64,000 bases of DNA from Anaerostipes sp. (GTDB taxonomy: Bacteria > Bacillota > Clostridia > Lachnospirales > Lachnospiraceae). Each line of letters opens with the position of its first letter. Positions within the stretch are counted from its first letter, which is position 1. The DNA lies in contig NZ_JAGZSD010000016.1 in NCBI RefSeq assembly GCF_018381315.1, positions 1-64,000 on the forward strand. Reading direction: 5' to 3'. A program made the translations under genes and the position numbers. Below, piece by piece: positions 44,899-54,118 of this stretch. The notes below the pieces were generated by a model, which searched no databases, was not told where the DNA came from, and saw nothing but the letters and a program-made list of their open reading frames with translations.

Positions 44899-45558
44899 TC
44901 ACCGACTTTTCAGATTAAACTTTGTTCTGATTATATCCTTTACGTGATACATATCATGGGCAATATGATCTGCCAGCTGCTGTTTGAAACCAAATCTGTT
45001 CTCTTCATGTGCAATCACATAAGCTCCTGCACTTTTTGCCGCATATATTCCATAATCAGAATCCTCAATAACGATACATTTTCCCGGCGTTACATCCAGC
45101 TGCTTCATTGTTTCTATGTAAATCTCCGGGTTTGGTTTGCTCTCCTGAAACATCTCTCCGCTTAAGATTACCGGAAAGTAATCCTTTAGCCCTGTTTCGT
45201 CAAGAATCTCCAGAATCTCTTCCATAGCGCTGGAGGAAGCCAATGCCAGCTTCACATGATGTTCCCTCAAAAGTTTCAGTAATTCTTTCACCCCAGGATT
45301 GACAATCTCCTTATATGAAAGGTCGTATCCTTCTTCCTCTTCGCAATAAGTTTCCCAAAGCTTTCTGCCTTTTTCTCTGCCGAACCATTCCATCATCATC
45401 CGGAGGCTCTGGGAATTTGACAGTCCCACAATCTTTTTCAGTTCCCTTTCCGGAATCATGGCGCCTTTTTCAGCCAGCAGTTCTTTGAGCCAGTTATAAT
45501 AGACAATCTCACTGTCTATAATGACTCCGTCCATATCAAATATTACTGCCTGGTACAT
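44899..45558 (-). CDS. HAD-family phosphatase/phosphomutase (beta-PGM-like)
   Basis: 219 residues with all HAD motifs: nucleophile VIFDMDGVIIDSE (Asp8, Asp10), Ser in LALASSSAMEEI (near 112), Lys in SKPNPEIY (near 148) and acidic pair IEDSDYGIYAAKSAG (near 169). A four-helix cap in the usual place fits beta-phosphoglucomutase/sugar phosphatase types. It follows the EIID gene by 3 bp, so it may dephosphorylate a sugar or aminosugar phosphate of the pathway. Confidence 0.9.
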   Translation of the reverse strand: MYQAVIFDMDGVIIDSEIVYYNWLKELLAEKGAMIPERELKKIVGLSNSQSLRMMMEWFGREKGRKLWETYCEEEEGYDLSYKEIVNPGVKELLKLLREHHVKLALASSSAMEEILEILDETGLKDYFPVILSGEMFQESKPNPEIYIETMKQLDVTPGKCIVIEDSDYGIYAAKSAGAYVIAHEENRFGFKQQLADHIAHDMYHVKDIIRTKFNLKSR

Positions 45559-45561
45559 GGC

Positions 45562-46395
45562 TTACCCCAGGAATCCAAAGAATGCTCCTACAACTCCAAG
45601 GACCATTAATAACAGCATCATAACGATCGGATTGCATTTATCCTTTTTGAATATGTAATAGATCACACCAAACAAAGCCAGCGGAAGGATTCCGGGCATA
45701 ATTCCGTCTAAAATTGACTGTACGGTCGTGGCATCTTTTCCTATTCCGAATTTAATCGGTATTGACAGATACACATTTTCTGCGGTCATGGCACCGGCAA
45801 CCGTAAGTCCTAGGATGCTGGCAGCCTGCATAGCCTTCTCCATAATTCCGGATTTCTCTAATTTATCCATGGCCTCTACACCCATTTTATATCCGAGAAA
45901 TGTCAGCGGATAGCGCAGTCCAAAGTTCGGTATGTTGAAGATCAGCCAGAACAGTATCGGACCCAGTATGTTTCCTTTCATCGCCAGAGAAACACCAATG
46001 CCCATTGCGATAATCCGGAGAGTTCCGTGATACATGGCATCTCCGATTCCGGACAGCGGACCCATAAAAGCAGTTTTGACAGCAGAGATGGATGCCGTAT
46101 CAAAGTCAGGGTCTTCGGCATTCCTTTCCTCCATGGCCGCTGTAATTCCCAGAGGCAGTGTAGAAATATACATTGTAACATTATACAATTCCATGTGCCG
46201 CTGCAGAGCCTTGATATAGTCTTCTTTGTTTGGATATAGTTTCTTTAAAATCGGCAGTATGGCAAAGCAGTAGCCGGAATGCATCATACGTTCATAGTTC
46301 CATGAATGCTCCATCGGGATAGAGCGGAGCCATACTTTTCTCAGATCGCTTTTTGTAATCTTTCCATTATAATCGGCATGTATGTTAAAACTCAT
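45562..46395 (-). CDS. Mannose-family PTS EIID, Amadori-compound type
   Basis: 277 residues. WLRSIPMEHSWNYERMMHSGYCFAILPILKKLYPNKEDYIKALQRHMELYN carries the EIID signature, and GPLSGIGDAMYHGTLRIIAMG the conserved loop. It overlaps the EIIC gene by 11 bp. The set resembles GfrD of the glucoselysine/fructoselysine system. Confidence 0.88.
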   Translation of the reverse strand: MSFNIHADYNGKITKSDLRKVWLRSIPMEHSWNYERMMHSGYCFAILPILKKLYPNKEDYIKALQRHMELYNVTMYISTLPLGITAAMEERNAEDPDFDTASISAVKTAFMGPLSGIGDAMYHGTLRIIAMGIGVSLAMKGNILGPILFWLIFNIPNFGLRYPLTFLGYKMGVEAMDKLEKSGIMEKAMQAASILGLTVAGAMTAENVYLSIPIKFGIGKDATTVQSILDGIMPGILPLALFGVIYYIFKKDKCNPIVMMLLLMVLGVVGAFFGFLG

Positions 46396-47185
46396 CGAAA
46401 TCGCCTCCTTCTGTTTCTTCCGCAGCTGCCGGCATTGGACCTGATGGGATCAATCCTGTACTTACTGCCCCAAACAAGGCTGCCAGAATCAGGATCGCAA
46501 AGAGAGCAACTCCTGTTGTGGACACACCAGAGTATGCGACAATGAAATATCCGATAAAGAAAAACGGAGCGATATTCTTTTTCATAATCATCTGCGCAAG
46601 CAGGGCAAATCCCATAGCAGGGAGCAGTCCTCCGGCAATTTCCATACCTGTCTGCACAAACTCCGGAACTAATTTCATCAGTGTAGAAATTTTGTCTGAT
46701 CCAAGATAAAATGCAATCGGCACGATCGGTGTTGTCACACCCCACGCTACAAATCCGCTCAGTACAAAGTTTCTTTGGAACGCCCTGTCATTCCCGGCTG
46801 CAATATTTCTGTCCATCAAATGGGCAAAAAAGTTCAGAATTGGATAACCGGTCACATTGCTGATTGCCAGTACGATACTTGCTACCGGAAGGCCAAGGGT
46901 CAGTGCCATTTCTGGTCCCGCTCCTGCTTTTATGGCAAGTGCCACACCGAGGATCGTTCCGCTGACCATGTCGGGCGGGTCATACGCACCGATTGACGCT
47001 GCTCCTGCAAACGCCAGTTCCATTGTTGCCCCCATGATAATTCCCGCCTGTAAATCTCCCATGATAAGTCCTACGAAAGGCCCTATCACAATGGGTCTTT
47101 GGATCATACAAGTCCCCAGAAACCATTCGAAGTTTGTACAAAACCCCAAGATTCCCAGAAGAACTGCCTGTACTCCTGTGCTCAT
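46385..47185 (-). CDS. Mannose-family PTS EIIC, Amadori-compound type
   Basis: 266 residues with about eight membrane helices. QRPIVIGPFVGLIMGDLQAGIIMGATMELAFAGAASIGAYDPPDMVSGTILG is the family core. AAAGGAGGAACAGCT precedes the ATG. It is GfrC-like by context. Confidence 0.88.
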   Translation of the reverse strand: MSTGVQAVLLGILGFCTNFEWFLGTCMIQRPIVIGPFVGLIMGDLQAGIIMGATMELAFAGAASIGAYDPPDMVSGTILGVALAIKAGAGPEMALTLGLPVASIVLAISNVTGYPILNFFAHLMDRNIAAGNDRAFQRNFVLSGFVAWGVTTPIVPIAFYLGSDKISTLMKLVPEFVQTGMEIAGGLLPAMGFALLAQMIMKKNIAPFFFIGYFIVAYSGVSTTGVALFAILILAALFGAVSTGLIPSGPMPAAAEETEGGDFDEF

Positions 47186-47208
47186 AGCTGTTCCTCCTTT
47201 TCATATTT

Positions 47209-47670
47209 TCAAAGATGAATCTTCTGCTCTGCCTTCTCCGGCACTCCCTGCTGGTAAACATGCACGCCATCTTCTATCAGTTCTCTTAACATCTCTTCTT
47301 CTTCCTGGTTTACATAGACAACCGGAGCCAGACATTTTTTATCATCTCCCGGGGTTGTGCCTCCAAGATTCAGTTCTTTAATTCCAAGTTCTTTCACTAA
47401 CCGATAGGCCCCTTCAATGTTTTCACATACAACAAATAAATGATATTTATCTGTAATGCCGCTTTTAACCGCTTTAATGCTTTCCTCAATGGTTTTTACT
47501 ACGACTTTGACTCCAGGCGGCTTTGCAAGCTTTACAGAAGTCACACGCACAGGATCATCCTGAAGCGTATCTGTCACAAGCAGGATACAGTCGGCACTCA
47601 GCTTGGAAGTCCAAGAAAATGCTACCTGCCCGTGCAGTAAACGATAATCAACTCTCACCTTTTTAATCAT
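47209..47670 (-). CDS. Mannose-family PTS EIIB, Amadori-compound type
   Basis: 153 residues from ATG 47670 after AAAGGAG; a longer frame to 47712 overlaps the EIIA gene. MIKKVRVDYRLLHGQVAFSW holds phospho-His13. It is the GfrB-type component by context. Confidence 0.88.
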   Translation of the reverse strand: MIKKVRVDYRLLHGQVAFSWTSKLSADCILLVTDTLQDDPVRVTSVKLAKPPGVKVVVKTIEESIKAVKSGITDKYHLFVVCENIEGAYRLVKELGIKELNLGGTTPGDDKKCLAPVVYVNQEEEEMLRELIEDGVHVYQQGVPEKAEQKIHL

Positions 47671-47692
47671 TTGTATCTTCTCCTTTCCTATC

Positions 47693-48106
47693 TTAAAAAT
47701 CTCCCAGATCACTCATATCGGCTGAAACCTTAATATCGTTGCAGTATTGGATTCCGTCTTTTGCCGCCTGAATTCCCTGTCTGATCAGCAGTTCCGTGTC
47801 TTCTTCCTCGGATAAGATCAGCTGCACTGCCAGAGGGAGATTCATTCCGCAGACCAAATGAATATTGGGACGCTTAAGGAACTTCATCATATCATTGTTG
47901 ACGCTCCCTCCCATAATATCTGTGAGTATGACGACGTCATCCTCCGGCGGATATTCGGAAAGCTTCTTCCCAAGTTTTTTGGAATACAGTTCTTCCCCTT
48001 CCATATAAGCGTTAAAATAAGGTATTTTATTTCCTAAAACAAATTCAACAGCAGATGCAATTCCCTCAGAAATACGGGAATGTCCCGTCAAAATGATATG
48101 CCGCAC
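47693..48106 (-). CDS. Mannose-family PTS EIIA, Amadori-compound type
   Basis: 137 residues. MRHIILTGHSRISEGIASAVEF gives phospho-His9; VVILTDIMGGSVNNDMMKF is the EIIA motif. It starts the PTS part of the operon, 17 bp after the second deglycase gene. Confidence 0.88.
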   Translation of the reverse strand: MRHIILTGHSRISEGIASAVEFVLGNKIPYFNAYMEGEELYSKKLGKKLSEYPPEDDVVILTDIMGGSVNNDMMKFLKRPNIHLVCGMNLPLAVQLILSEEEDTELLIRQGIQAAKDGIQYCNDIKVSADMSDLGDF

Positions 48107-48123
48107 CGTATCAGCTCCTTCCC

Positions 48124-49197
48124 TTAAAATGGTACATCTTCTTCATAATCACTCGTCTTGCAGTGTATCTTTTCTTCAAACTTCATGTACAGCGGATGTT
48201 CAGTTGTAATGCCCCTGTTTTCTGCCGTCCAGCAAGCTAAATACTGAAAAAATGCAGTCAAATATAATGGTGAAATCATCTCGTCTTCTCTGTTTGCTTT
48301 CTCAAAATCTGCCTTCAGTAAAAATGAATTTGGAGTAACCTCTCCGGCTGCACAGCAGATTTCTTCTGTCCGTTTTCCTGCCCCGTCCCCTGCACTGACA
48401 AAAAATAATGTATAATCCGGCGTCAGCTGAAGATCCGGCCCGTGAATAAATTCTTCGGCTTCAAAAAATGCAGTTGGTATATGTACCATCTCTGAGAGCT
48501 TAAGGGAACCTTCTTTCACGGTTCCCATATTTGCTCCGCTGCTGATAAAAAATGCATGCTTCATAGATAATAATGCTTCTTTATTTTTCAGGCAAAACTC
48601 CTTTGCCTGCAAATAAATATGATGGTGTTTTTCACATGCACTTTTCAGCTTTCTGACTGACTGCTGATACATTTCTCCGTCCCGGCCTTCCGAAGATAAC
48701 TCGAGAGATAACAGCATGAAGTAACAAGTCAGTGTGCTCATTCCTTTGGTGACATATCCGACACGTTCTTCTCCGGCACCGTATTCCACAAAGAAATCGG
48801 AAAGCTCTGCAATCGCCGATTTCGGCTTCCCAAGAACTGCCATTGCATGACGCCCTGTCTTCTGATACATCTTGACTGCTTCTACCACATTGGTGCTGCT
48901 TCCGCTCTGTGAAACAAACAGATAAATATTATTTTGCTTCAGTTCTTCATAGTAGGTAAAGGCAAAAGGTGTTATCAAACGAACCGGATTCTTCATATTG
49001 CTTTCCATAAATTCAAGTGCGCTGTATACCGCATTATAGGAAGATCCGGATGCCACGATTACAAGTGTTTTCCCCTGTCTGATTCCTTCTGTTTCAAGCC
49101 AGCTGATCAGAGGTTCTGTCAATTCTTTTCTCTGTCCAATATTTCGGACCATTACAGATGATGTCTCCTTTATATAGTCTTCCATCCGTTTGCTCAC
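48124..49197 (-). CDS. SIS-domain deglycase, GfrE-like
   Basis: 357 residues from a GTG start eight bases after AAAGGAG. Two SIS domains are seen: LVIVASGSSYNAVYSALEFM and FVSQSGSSTNVVEAVK in the first, HAFFISSGANMGTVKEGSLKLSEMVHIPTAFFEAEEFIHGPDLQL in the second. This is the glucosamine-6-phosphate-synthase isomerase-like group that includes FrlB, GfrE and GfrF. Two such genes next to a mannose-family PTS is the hallmark of the glucoselysine/fructoselysine pathway; this copy would be the glucoselysine-6-phosphate deglycase. Confidence 0.78.
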   Translation of the reverse strand: MSKRMEDYIKETSSVMVRNIGQRKELTEPLISWLETEGIRQGKTLVIVASGSSYNAVYSALEFMESNMKNPVRLITPFAFTYYEELKQNNIYLFVSQSGSSTNVVEAVKMYQKTGRHAMAVLGKPKSAIAELSDFFVEYGAGEERVGYVTKGMSTLTCYFMLLSLELSSEGRDGEMYQQSVRKLKSACEKHHHIYLQAKEFCLKNKEALLSMKHAFFISSGANMGTVKEGSLKLSEMVHIPTAFFEAEEFIHGPDLQLTPDYTLFFVSAGDGAGKRTEEICCAAGEVTPNSFLLKADFEKANREDEMISPLYLTAFFQYLACWTAENRGITTEHPLYMKFEEKIHCKTSDYEEDVPF

Positions 49198-49241
49198 TGC
49201 CTGTTCTCCTTTCTGTCATAGAAAAGTTTAATCTAAGTTTT

Positions 49242-50261
49242 TTAGTAATCCATGACTCTGTAATATCTTCTGATGTCAAGGGAATGTCCGGTGGCATCTT
49301 CCAGATGTGCTGTCAGTCTGCCGAGATAAGCCTCTAAAAATGCAGGTGAAAAGTCTCCTCTGTATTTTTCTGCAACTTCTTTTGCTTCATATTCTTTGGT
49401 ATCGATTACCTTTACTTTTTTGGAAATCTTCTTTGCAAAATTTTCTACACGTTCTGTCAGCATTCTGGTCTCGTCTTCGCCCTTAAAGATCATAATGCTG
49501 GTATCTTCTTCGAGGAGTTCCAGTGTTCCGTGGAAAAATTCCGGTGACTCGATAGATTTTGTGCGGATCCACTGCATTTCCTCCAAATAGCACATTGCAA
49601 AACAGTAAGTTGATCCCCATAAGTTTCCGGATCCTACAAGCATATGATATGGTTCATCTTTGATCTGGTATGCATATGCCTTTGCATCTTCATCCACTTC
49701 TTCCTTTATATCAGCCAATGCTTCCGGCAGCTTCGCAAGATTTTCCATAAACTCATCGTAATCATCCATATCGCCATTCTTATGTAATACAGCACTGACA
49801 ATCAAAAACAATTTCATGTGGTCTCCGTCACAGGAAAGTTCATCACCTGCTCCGCAGACAATCGGATATGTGAGCAGATCCTGAAGCGGTGCCTCCGCAT
49901 TTCCGCTGACTCCGATCGTCGGAATGCCTTTTTCTCTGCAGTATTCAGCAGCTGCAATGGCTTCTTTCGTTGTACCGGATTCGCTGTAAAGAACAACCAG
50001 TGATTTTTCTGTGACTGCCTTATTAATTCCAAGAACCAATTCTGCCGCATTCTCCATGTACACAGGCATTGCTGTTCTTTTTTTTGCAAAGTATTCCATC
50101 GGCATCATGATTGATATACTTCCTCCGACACCTGCCATCACAAGATTGTCCACACCTTTTTCAAATGCGTCATCGATATATTTTTCAACCTGGGATTTTA
50201 ATTTCATGATCTCTTTAAAGTTATTTAAGTATGTTTCTCTGTCATAATTTTTGTAAGCCAT
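49242..50261 (-). CDS. SIS-domain fructoselysine-6-phosphate deglycase-like (GfrF/FrlB)
   Basis: 339 residues. VMAGVGGSISIMMPMEYFA and VVLYSESGTTKEAIAAAEYC in the first SIS domain, HMLVGSGNLWGSTYCFAMCYLEEMQWIRTKSIESPEFFHGTLELLEED in the second. FrlB-type deglycases split fructoselysine-6-phosphate to lysine and glucose-6-phosphate. It is the first gene of the operon, after GGAGATTATAAAA. Divergent GntR genes lie 378 bp upstream. Confidence 0.82.
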   Translation of the reverse strand: MAYKNYDRETYLNNFKEIMKLKSQVEKYIDDAFEKGVDNLVMAGVGGSISIMMPMEYFAKKRTAMPVYMENAAELVLGINKAVTEKSLVVLYSESGTTKEAIAAAEYCREKGIPTIGVSGNAEAPLQDLLTYPIVCGAGDELSCDGDHMKLFLIVSAVLHKNGDMDDYDEFMENLAKLPEALADIKEEVDEDAKAYAYQIKDEPYHMLVGSGNLWGSTYCFAMCYLEEMQWIRTKSIESPEFFHGTLELLEEDTSIMIFKGEDETRMLTERVENFAKKISKKVKVIDTKEYEAKEVAEKYRGDFSPAFLEAYLGRLTAHLEDATGHSLDIRRYYRVMDY

Positions 50262-50303
50262 TTTTATAATCTCCTTTCAACTCCGTCACTTTTGTTATAT
50301 ACC

Positions 50304-50354
50304 ACGTATACGTCTTGGTGCTTTTAGCATACCATTATGTTTTGTATCTGTCAA
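50304..50354 (-). promoter_or_regulatory. Promoter and operator of the Amadori PTS operon
   Basis: TTGACA (50354-50349) and TATGCT (50331-50326) on the minus strand, 17 bp apart, are near-consensus. Downstream of the -10 sits a 10-bp palindrome ACGTATACGT (50304-50313) flanked by ACCA and TGGT, a plausible GntR-type operator where repressor would block elongation. Confidence 0.7.
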
Positions 50355-50465
50355 TACTTCCATTTATCTAGGTTCTATTTCCTTTATTTTTGTGCATTAT
50401 GCATAATTTTGCTGCTTTTTTTCTCATTTTTAGAAATTTGCTTTTTTCATTCAAACCCATACCAC

Positions 50466-50507
50466 TTGACTTTTTTTTGCAACTGGTATATTCTCTGTAT
50501 ATACCAG
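50466..50507 (+). promoter_or_regulatory. Promoter and GntR operator of the regulator pair
   Basis: TTGACT (50466-50471) and TATTCT (50489-50494) are 17 bp apart. A perfect 9-bp dyad CTGGTATAT (50483-50491) and ATATACCAG (50499-50507) with a 7-base centre covers the -10 and start region. UTRA-type GntR regulators bind GGTATA/TATACC-like dyads, so autorepression is likely. The whole divergent spacer 50262-50639 also carries several further ATACCA boxes. Confidence 0.65.
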
Positions 50508-50639
50508 ATGAGCAAACCAGTTACCAGAATCATTGTATTTTTTGTGCTTTTAAAATATGGATGCACATACCACTGATTTTTCTGTTTTCTTGGCGTATGG
50601 AATATAAGAATACCAGTCTCTACAGGCAGGAGGTGCAAA

Positions 50640-51350
50640 ATGCCGAAAAAATATCCCGTTTATTTACAGCTTGCAGATTTAATCGAGAGAAAAATTAATA
50701 AAAATGAATATCCTTTGGGAAGCAAAATTCCTTCAGAACGGGAATTAATTGACACTTTTGGGATCAGCCGCATGACGGTCAGAAAGGCAATTGATGTATT
50801 AATTGATAAAGGATTATTAACGCGGATGCACGGAAAAGGCACCTATGTCAGCCAAGCCACTGTTCACTCTCCTATTGACAGTATTCAATCCATGGGAAAA
50901 TTCATCCAGGATTCGGGCCTTCTGCCGTCCAACAAAGTTTTGCTGACGAAAAAGGAAAAAGCCGGCCCTAAGTATTCCAGAATCTTTCATATTGATGCAG
51001 ATGATGATATTTTCCTTCTCTTTCGCTTAAGACTTGCAAATGGAAAGCCTTTTGCCCTGGAATATACATATACCCCATATGACATCATTCCGGATCTTTT
51101 CAGTTATGATTTTGAACAGTGCTCCTTCTATGATCTGCTGGAGACAAATCATATTAGACTATCACAGGATACACAGCGGCTGGAAATTGTGAGAGTTCTG
51201 AACCCACAGGCCGCTTTATTGAATGTGGAGGAAGGCTCTGCCGTGTTTATGCTCCATAACACAGTCAGAGATGCTTCGGGAAAAACTATTGAGTATACCC
51301 GTTCTTATTACAGTGAACGGACAATTACCTTTACATCTACTTTAACTTAA
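50640..51350 (+). CDS. GntR-family regulator with UTRA domain (1)
   Basis: 236 residues. GntR winged helix (YLQLADLIERKINKNEYPLGSKIPSERELIDTFGISRMTVRKAIDVLIDKGLLTRMHGKGTYV is the classical signature, about 5-72), then a UTRA ligand domain (about 90-235). The effector is probably a phosphorylated Amadori compound, as for FrlR-type repressors. It is separated by 9 bp from the second GntR gene. AGGAGGTGCAAA precedes the ATG. Confidence 0.9.
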   Translation: MPKKYPVYLQLADLIERKINKNEYPLGSKIPSERELIDTFGISRMTVRKAIDVLIDKGLLTRMHGKGTYVSQATVHSPIDSIQSMGKFIQDSGLLPSNKVLLTKKEKAGPKYSRIFHIDADDDIFLLFRLRLANGKPFALEYTYTPYDIIPDLFSYDFEQCSFYDLLETNHIRLSQDTQRLEIVRVLNPQAALLNVEEGSAVFMLHNTVRDASGKTIEYTRSYYSERTITFTSTLT

Positions 51351-51359
51351 GGAGACTGC

Positions 51360-52085
51360 ATGAGTAAATATATCAACCTTTTGAATGAAGAAGTAAAAGA
51401 AAAGATTGAAGCCTATATTATTGAAAACGGGCTGAAACCTTATGATTCTCTGCCTTCTGAGCGTAAGCTGGCAGAAATGTTTCAGGTGAACCGGCTGACG
51501 GTCCGTTCTGCTTTAAAAAGACTCCGCTATGAGCATCATATCGTTACCCGGCATGGAAAGGGTAATTTTATTGCCCCGCCAAAAATAGATGATGATACGG
51601 AAAAGTTTTGCTCTTTTACCGACGGATGGAGCGCAGACGGGTTTAAGACCTCCAGCAAGGTTATATTTTTTGACAGAAAAGAAGCCTCCTTATCTGTCAG
51701 CAGCCATCTTGGAATTTCTCTGGGGGAAAAGGTTTACTGCCTTGGTCGGGTGCGTTATCTGGAGGACGAACCATTTCTTGTGGAAACCTCCTTCATTCCC
51801 GAAAAGTACTGTCCGGGCCTGGAACAATATAATTTTGCTGTTCAGTCTTTGTATGATACTCTGATCAATATTTATCATTTGAATTTGAAACGGATTGATG
51901 AGACGATTACGATTACTACTCTGACAAATGATGAAAGCCATTATCTGAAGGCTGAGGAAAATGATATTGGATTTTGCATAAAATCCACCACTTATGATGA
52001 AGAAAAGATTATAGAATATTGTATTACAATTAACCGGGCCGACCGGTATATGATGGTGAGTACACTGGGAAATGGGGAAAATTAG
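51360..52085 (+). CDS. GntR-family regulator with UTRA domain (2)
   Basis: 241 residues. GntR helix-turn-helix (LPSERKLAEMFQVNRLTVRSALKRLRYEHHIVTRHGKGNF, about 28-70) and UTRA domain (about 85-238). It is a distant paralogue of the upstream gene, with GGAGA before the ATG. Two tandem regulators on one operon could sense different substrates (fructoselysine- and glucoselysine-phosphate). Confidence 0.88.
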   Translation: MSKYINLLNEEVKEKIEAYIIENGLKPYDSLPSERKLAEMFQVNRLTVRSALKRLRYEHHIVTRHGKGNFIAPPKIDDDTEKFCSFTDGWSADGFKTSSKVIFFDRKEASLSVSSHLGISLGEKVYCLGRVRYLEDEPFLVETSFIPEKYCPGLEQYNFAVQSLYDTLINIYHLNLKRIDETITITTLTNDESHYLKAEENDIGFCIKSTTYDEEKIIEYCITINRADRYMMVSTLGNGEN

Positions 52086-52144
52086 TCTTTACTTTCGTCT
52101 CCTTATATAAGTCTTTTTGCCTGCTTGATAGCTTTGTATAGGTT

Positions 52145-52444
52145 TCAATCAAAAATCCTTGTAATATCTTGAAATCGATTAACCACCCGGTATATCTCTA
52201 CATGCTCAACCCCTATCTTATAGATAATTACATAGTTATCGCAAACCGCATATTTATAATCCGATCGAAAGCTGACCCGTTTTGAAAGATCTGAACCTAT
52301 TCCTGGGAATCTCTGAATATTCTCAAACTTTCCATATAACTCTTTCAATGTCTTTGCTGCATATTTTTCGCTGTCCTCTGCAATATAATTACGAATACAT
52401 TTTATGTCAGCTGCTACCAGAGGGTTAATCCGTAACTCTAACAT
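52145..52444 (-). CDS. RelE/ParE-family toxin
   Basis: 99 residues. LRINPLVAADIKCIRNYIAEDSEKYAAKTLKELYGKFENIQRFPGIGSDL is the ParE/RelE core, and YVIIYKIGVEHVEIYRVVNRFQD the C-terminal beta/Arg segment of catalysis or gyrase contact. It is 3 bp after the antitoxin gene. Confidence 0.88.
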   Translation of the reverse strand: MLELRINPLVAADIKCIRNYIAEDSEKYAAKTLKELYGKFENIQRFPGIGSDLSKRVSFRSDYKYAVCDNYVIIYKIGVEHVEIYRVVNRFQDITRIFD

Positions 52445-52447
52445 AGG

Positions 52448-52696
52448 TTATTCCTCCATATGAGATTTTAACTCTGCAAGACTCATCCAACCTTCTCCGT
52501 TTCTTACTGCTTCTTCTGCCTCCTGCAGCTTCATTAACAATTTTTTCTCTGCGCGGTCACGCTCGTAATCCTCAATATCCATTACGACAAAGCGGCCCCT
52601 TCCATTTTTCGTAAGAAATACTGGTTCTCCGGCCTGACAATTTTTTAATACTTCATTATAATTCCTTAAATCAGACACTGGTAAAATATTAGCCAT
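52448..52696 (-). CDS. Phd/YefM-family antitoxin
   Basis: 82 residues. ILPVSDLRNYNEVLKNCQAGEPVFLTKNGRGRFVVMDIEDYER is the Phd/YefM DNA-binding fold; the C-terminal acidic helix wraps the toxin. GGAAGGAG precedes the ATG. Confidence 0.9.
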   Translation of the reverse strand: MANILPVSDLRNYNEVLKNCQAGEPVFLTKNGRGRFVVMDIEDYERDRAEKKLLMKLQEAEEAVRNGEGWMSLAELKSHMEE

Positions 52697-52741
52697 ATCA
52701 AAACTCCTTCCTGATATATTTTTGTTGGTTATTTACTCTCT

Positions 52742-52770
52742 ATTATATGCGGAAGTGCTGTATAATTCAA
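52742..52770 (-). promoter_or_regulatory. Promoter of the Phd/ParE-type operon
   Basis: TTGAAT (52770-52765) and TATAAT (52747-52742) on the minus strand with a 17-bp spacer, 45 bp before the antitoxin start. Confidence 0.8.
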
Positions 52771-52773
52771 CGT

Positions 52774-52806
52774 AAAAAGGCTCCTAGGAAAAACCTAGAA
52801 GCCTTA
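52774..52806 (-). terminator. Terminator of tuf
   Basis: AAGGCTCCTAGG (52777-52788) pairs with CCTAGAAGCCTT (52794-52805), one mismatch, with a T-run on the minus strand. Confidence 0.85.
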
Positions 52807-52827
52807 ATTATGCTGTATTATTTATAA

Positions 52828-54021
52828 TTATTCAATAATTGTAGCAACTCTTCCTGAACCAACTGTACGTCCACCTTCACGGATAGCGAAAGATAATCCC
52901 TGAGCCATAGCGATTGGGTGAATCAGTTCGATTGTCATTTCTACGTTGTCACCAGGCATGCACATTTCAACACCTTCCGGTAATTCAACAACACCTGTTA
53001 CGTCAGTTGTTCTGAAGTAGAACTGAGGACGGTATTTGTTGAAGAAAGGAGTATGACGTCCACCTTCATCTTTTGTTAAAACGTATACCTGAGCTGTAAA
53101 CTTAGTATGGCATGTGATAGAACCTGGTTTACAAAGAACCTGTCCTCTTTCGATTTCTTCTCTCTGAACACCACGGAGAAGAGCACCGATGTTGTCACCA
53201 GCCTGAGCTTCGTCAAGAAGTTTACGGAACATTTCGATACCAGTTACGACAACTTTTCTTGTCTCTTCTTTGATACCAACGATTTCAACTTCTTCAGATA
53301 CGTGAAGAACACCGCTTTCAACTCTACCAGTTGCAACAGTACCACGTCCTGTGATAGAGAATACATCCTCTACTGGCATAAGGAAAGGTTTGTCTGTGTC
53401 ACGCTGTGGGTCTGGAATCCAGCTGTCAACTGCAGCCATAAGTTCCATGATCTTGTCTCCCCACTCGCTGTTAGGATCTTCAAGAGCTTTTAAAGCAGAT
53501 CCCTGGATAACTGGAGTGTCATCACCTGGGAATTCATACTCGCTTAATAACTCACGGATTTCCATTTCTACTAATTCTAATAACTCTTCATCGTCTACCA
53601 TGTCACATTTGTTCATGAATACTACGATATAAGGTACACCTACCTGACGAGAAAGCAGGATATGCTCTTTTGTCTGAGCCATAACACCGTCAGTTGCAGC
53701 TACAACAAGGATAGCTCCGTCCATCTGAGCAGCACCAGTGATCATGTTCTTTACATAATCGGCATGGCCTGGGCAGTCAACGTGTGCGTAGTGGCGGTTG
53801 TCTGTTTCATATTCTACGTGAGCTGTGGAGATTGTGATTCCACGTTCTCTTTCTTCCGGAGCTTTATCGATATTTTCGAAATCAACGGCTGCGTTTCCTT
53901 CTACTCTGGCACTTAATGTCTTTGTGATAGCAGCTGTTAAAGTAGTTTTACCATGATCGACGTGACCAATGGTACCAATGTTACAATGAGGTTTGGTTCT
54001 CTCAAACTTTTCTTTAGCCAT
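52828..54021 (-). CDS. tuf: Elongation factor Tu
   Basis: 397 residues from ATG 54021 after AAGGAGG. GTPase motifs [21 protein letters not shown] and NKCDM are present in domain 1; domains 2 and 3 are complete to VATIIE. It delivers aminoacyl-tRNA to the ribosome. An in-frame reading to 54054 is not supported. It has its own promoter (54119-54147) and terminator, so it is only partly coupled to fusA. Confidence 0.98.
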   Translation of the reverse strand: MAKEKFERTKPHCNIGTIGHVDHGKTTLTAAITKTLSARVEGNAAVDFENIDKAPEERERGITISTAHVEYETDNRHYAHVDCPGHADYVKNMITGAAQMDGAILVVAATDGVMAQTKEHILLSRQVGVPYIVVFMNKCDMVDDEELLELVEMEIRELLSEYEFPGDDTPVIQGSALKALEDPNSEWGDKIMELMAAVDSWIPDPQRDTDKPFLMPVEDVFSITGRGTVATGRVESGVLHVSEEVEIVGIKEETRKVVVTGIEMFRKLLDEAQAGDNIGALLRGVQREEIERGQVLCKPGSITCHTKFTAQVYVLTKDEGGRHTPFFNKYRPQFYFRTTDVTGVVELPEGVEMCMPGDNVEMTIELIHPIAMAQGLSFAIREGGRTVGSGRVATIIE

Positions 54022-54118
54022 TTTAAATGTCCTCCTTATTAGCCCTTTGGGCAAATAGATAAATTATTATTTACTACCGGGTCGACGAATCACCTTACCA
54101 AAGGCCGTCCTACCCTTG

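Noticed and set aside
50262..50354. Sigma-54 promoter for the Amadori operon, as in the Salmonella gfr system
   Set aside because: No TGGCAC-N5-TTGC is present; a near-consensus sigma-A promoter is.
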